Assembly (NCBI GenBank): GCA_937862825.1
Contig: CALMEF010000295.1
Span: 1-32,404, forward strand
Direction: 5' to 3'
From: an uncultured Armatimonadota bacterium
GTDB taxonomy: Bacteria > Armatimonadota > Fimbriimonadia > Fimbriimonadales > Fimbriimonadaceae
Length of the DNA: 32,404 bases
Shown here: one piece after another, positions 31,384 to 32,404 of the stretch
Layout: the number at the start of each line of letters is the position of its first letter
How positions within the stretch are numbered: position 1 is the first letter of the stretch
The notes under the pieces: model-generated
Told to the model about the DNA's origin: nothing
The model's database searches: none
Seen by the model: only the letters and a program-made list of their open reading frames with translations
Translations under genes and position numbers: made by a program

Positions 31384-32178
31384 ATGAGGTTGATCGTTTT
31401 TGCATTTATCGTCGCGCTGGCTTCACTTGGTCAGACCCAAGACTGGGCGAAGAAGAGGCTGGCTGATTCGCCTCGTCACCAAGAATGGGTGGAGTTGAAG
31501 CATGGGAGCCGCACCCTCAAAGCGTTTGTCGTTTACCCCGAGAAAAAGGAGAAGGCCTCGGTTGTTGTGGTCATCCATGAGATCATGGGTCTGACCGACT
31601 GGGTCCAATCTGTTGCTGACCGACTCGCAGAAAGCGGCTACATTGCCATTGCGCCGGACTTCCTCTCGGAGATGGCACCAAACAAAGGGCGCACCACTGA
31701 CTTTGAGGATGTGGGCAAGGCTCGAGAGGCAGTCAGCGGACTCTCACCTGCTCAGGTTACGGCCGACCTAAATGCATCGGTTGACTATGGTCGAAAGATT
31801 CCCTCGGCTAATGGCAAGGTCGCGGTCGGGGGCTTTTGTTGGGGCGGCACGCAGGCTTTTCGCTATGCCACCCAGCGAAACGACATCAGTGCAGCATTTG
31901 TCTTTTACGGAACTGGACCGACGGCGGCGTCTGACATTGAGAAGATCAAAGCGCCCGTCTACGGCTTCTATGGAGGTAACGACAATCGGGTCAACGCAAC
32001 GATTCCGGATAGCGAAAAGGCGATGAAGGCGGCAGGCAAGATCTTTGAGCCCGTGATCTACGATGGGGCCGGTCACGGATTCATGCGAGCGGGCGAAGCG
32101 CCTGATGCATCCGCGGACAACAAGAAGGGATTCGAAGCCGGTTGGAAGCGGTGGCTCGAATTGCTGGGCAAGATATAG
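31384..32178 (+). CDS. Dienelactone hydrolase family protein (exported)
   Basis: The 264-residue alpha/beta hydrolase has an N-terminal signal-like stretch (1-17) and the catalytic triad Cys152 (GGFCWGG), Asp200 (GGNDNRV) and His231 (GAGHGFMR), plus HEIMGL (65-70) forming the oxyanion region with Glu66. It matches the dienelactone hydrolase family, but the substrate is unknown. TATGAT lies six bases before the ATG, suggesting a leaderless transcript. It ends four bases from the convergent HD-GYP stop. Confidence 0.9.
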   Translation: MRLIVFAFIVALASLGQTQDWAKKRLADSPRHQEWVELKHGSRTLKAFVVYPEKKEKASVVVVIHEIMGLTDWVQSVADRLAESGYIAIAPDFLSEMAPNKGRTTDFEDVGKAREAVSGLSPAQVTADLNASVDYGRKIPSANGKVAVGGFCWGGTQAFRYATQRNDISAAFVFYGTGPTAASDIEKIKAPVYGFYGGNDNRVNATIPDSEKAMKAAGKIFEPVIYDGAGHGFMRAGEAPDASADNKKGFEAGWKRWLELLGKI

Positions 32179-32182
32179 GGCT

Positions 32183-32404
32183 TTAGGCGGCGGCGGCCAG
32201 TTCGTCTTCCCCTGCTGCCTGGAGGGCAAGAAACGCCTCCACTACTTGGGGGTCGAAGTGGCTTCCCGCAGACCGTTTAATCTCGGCGATGGCATCTGTT
32301 CGGGACATCGGTTGCTTATAGGGACGCTCGCTACATAGCGCATCGAACACGTCCGCTACCGCACAAATTCTGCCAACGAGTGGGATATCGTGCCCCTGGA
32401 GTTT
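32183..32404 (-). CDS. HD-GYP domain protein, C-terminal 73 residues (5' end outside window)
   Basis: The frame is open to the window edge and stops at TAA 32183-32185. Visible are [35 protein letters not shown] and [16 protein letters not shown], the C-terminal block of HD-GYP phosphodiesterases. The HD and GYP motifs themselves lie upstream. Such proteins hydrolyse c-di-GMP, often fused to a receiver domain. The Ala-rich end is ordinary. Confidence 0.88.
   Translation of the reverse strand, partial: KLQGHDIPLVGRICAVADVFDALCSERPYKQPMSRTDAIAEIKRSAGSHFDPQVVEAFLALQAAGEDELAAAA

Overview
The window is ordinary chromosomal DNA of a GC-moderate (roughly 55% by eye), diderm, PEP-CTERM-bearing bacterium. 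The mix of genes (PEP-CTERM proteins, heptose kinase, Lgt, MEP-pathway Dxs, CdaA/YbbR, many small secreted proteins of unknown family) suggests an Armatimonadota/Fimbriimonadales-like organism. That placement is an inference from gene content and protein style, not a database result. Genes are densely packed and often overlap by 1-17 nt. No rRNA, tRNA or CRISPR array was found.

Layout. 1-400: 3' end of an IS200-like/REP-associated tyrosine transposase (RAYT) followed by a strong hairpin. 423-5311 (minus): typA, then a two-gene operon of a RecQ helicase fused to a ComF-like phosphoribosyltransferase (PRTase) domain and a DprA/Smf-like protein, with a clear sigma70-type promoter. 5399-9051 (minus): dxs-lgt-hldA, a tightly coupled isoprenoid/envelope operon. 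9243-9710: stand-alone receiver protein. 9700-12079 (minus): three coupled genes, a small membrane-anchored protein, an HTTM-domain protein and an unknown protein. 12080-12433: noncoding.

12434-16732 (minus): a tandemly duplicated module, [PEP-CTERM protein + 242-aa protein of unknown family], with a glycoside-hydrolase-like TIM-barrel protein after the second copy. Each module starts with a 281-bp block that is identical in the two copies and carries an 11-base homopolymeric G run in the leader. 16997-20171 (plus): YbaN-like protein, zinc-ribbon coiled-coil protein, lipoprotein, small exported protein, and a membrane protein with an SRPBCC domain. 20104-22913 (minus): a degenerate GIY-YIG-like protein, SprT-like metalloprotein, zinc-ribbon membrane protein and an orphan sugar-type ABC permease.

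22951-28304: EamA transporter, pheA (minus), then cdaA-ybbR-GNAT-uridine-kinase-like operon (c-di-AMP synthesis). 28330-31327 (minus): VWA lipoprotein and coiled-coil membrane protein behind a palindromic operator, and an exported protein. 31384-32404: dienelactone hydrolase and the C-terminal end of an HD-GYP protein.

The most promising system is the RecQ-PRTase/DprA pair. It reunites competence-type components (ComF-like and DprA-like) with a helicase in a two-gene unit that looks like a DNA-processing or defence cassette. Second is the duplicated PEP-CTERM/242-aa module with its identical, poly-G-bearing control regions. Third is the VWA-lipoprotein/coiled-coil membrane pair.
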